Shown here: piece by piece, positions 5,184-5,455 of the stretch | Layout of the letters: each line of letters starts with the position of its first letter | Numbering within the stretch: the stretch's first letter is position 1 | Assembly (NCBI GenBank): GCA_030647705.1 | Contig: JAUSJJ010000042.1 | Location: 1-5,455 of the forward strand | Length of the DNA: 5,455 nucleotides | From: Dehalococcoidia bacterium | GTDB taxonomy: Bacteria > Chloroflexota > Dehalococcoidia > JAUSJJ01 | Direction of reading: 5' to 3' | Notes under the pieces: model-generated | What the model saw: only the letters and a program-made list of their open reading frames with translations | Database searches by the model: none | Told to the model about the DNA's origin: nothing | Program-made: the position numbers and the translations under genes

Positions 5184-5279
5184 CCTCTTCTTGCTTCTCC
5201 CTTTCCCTGACAGGAGCCGGAGACCTGGGATGAGGCGGCTGAAGTGTTCCAGCTTGGCGGCAGCTCAGTCCAATACAGG

Positions 5280-5308
5280 TTGACAGGGTTAAGTGTGTAT
5301 GATAATAT
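5280..5308 (+). promoter_or_regulatory. 16S rRNA promoter
   Basis: A perfect -35 TTGACA (5280-5285) is followed after 17 bp by TAATAT (5303-5308, 4 of 6) or after 15 bp by GATAAT (5301-5306, 5 of 6), in an AT-rich tract that stands out in GC-rich DNA. Transcription would begin near 5313, about 50 nt before the mature 16S 5' end. It is the strongest-looking promoter in the window, as expected for an rRNA gene. Confidence 0.7.
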
Positions 5309-5324
5309 AAAAGAGTTCGCTAGA

Positions 5325-5336
5325 AGCACCTTAACA
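5325..5336 (+). promoter_or_regulatory. boxA-like antitermination element in the rRNA leader
   Basis: AGCACCTTAACA matches the E. coli rRNA boxA TGCTCTTTAACA at 9 of 12 positions, and the next bases (ATT) also agree. It lies between the promoter and 16S, the right place for NusB/S10 loading on an rRNA transcript. Confidence 0.5.
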
Positions 5337-5363
5337 ATTGGATAGTGGAAGGGAACCAGTTAA

Positions 5364-5455
<92 letters not shown>

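Larger units (their letters stand above)
4960..5363. other. Divergent intergenic region between the operon and 16S rRNA
   Basis: These 404 bp separate the minus-strand operon from the plus-strand rRNA gene and carry promoters for both. I see no credible protein gene. The middle (about 5064-5279) holds one strong hairpin (5167-5183) and pyrimidine-rich repeat fragments (about 5184-5215) resembling half of the CCCTCTCCCT-type palindromes. Confidence 0.65.

Noticed and set aside
3356..5229. 10-mer GAGACCTGGG at 3356-3365, 5000-5009 and 5220-5229
   Set aside because: One copy is inside the thiolase coding sequence and the spacing is irregular. No flanking similarity extends the matches, so coincidence is likely.
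5036..5329. Minus-strand open frame of 97 codons upstream of 16S
   Set aside because: It overlaps both promoters and the hairpin at 5167-5183, has no motif, and no good RBS is evident.

Overview
The window holds four minus-strand protein genes or gene parts followed, on the plus strand, by the 5' end of a 16S rRNA gene that runs off the right edge. The 16S start (perfect universal 27F site, then the GATGAACGCTGGCGG and GTGCCTAATGCATGCAAGTCGAACG blocks), the GC-rich coding sequence, the gene types (fused HMG-CoA-synthase-like/OB-fold protein, SCP2-type thiolase, MFE-2-like dehydrogenase) and the many extragenic palindromes together suggest a Chloroflexota bacterium of the Dehalococcoidia type. 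This taxonomic call is an inference from memory of such genomes, because only about 92 nt of 16S are present.

Layout, left to right. 1-138 has no gene I can support. 139-807 (minus) encodes a small Cys-containing protein resembling L-2-amino-thiazoline-4-carboxylic acid (ATC) hydrolases, joined to a 50-residue Lys/Ala/Pro tail like histone H1; it has its own good promoter and RBS. 942-1889 (minus) encodes a short-chain dehydrogenase related to the (3R)-hydroxyacyl-CoA dehydrogenase part of MFE-2. 1890-2340 is a gene-free stretch packed with hairpins of several repeat families. 2341-3528 (minus) is an SCP2-type thiolase, and 3529-4959 (minus) is an HMG-CoA-synthase-like protein with a C-terminal zinc-ribbon/OB-fold (DUF35) domain. 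These two genes abut exactly (TAG then ATG) and are surely one operon. 4960-5363 is a divergent intergenic region with a minus-strand promoter overlapping a perfect 10-bp inverted repeat, an isolated G/C hairpin, and a plus-strand rRNA promoter and boxA-like leader.

How the genes may work together. A thiolase, an HMGS-like protein and a DUF35 protein form a known type of complex: the archaeal thiolase/HMGS/DUF35 complex, with BbsAB benzoylsuccinyl-CoA thiolase and the steroid-degrading Ltp2/ChsH2 aldolase as relatives lacking the HMGS part. Here the DUF35 module is fused to the HMGS-like protein. That protein appears to have lost the Glu/Cys/His catalytic residues of true HMG-CoA synthases, so it may be a structural or CoA-handling partner of the intact thiolase. 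The nearby dehydrogenase could make the 3-ketoacyl-CoA that the thiolase cleaves, giving the last two steps of a beta-oxidation-like route. The substrate cannot be read from the sequence.
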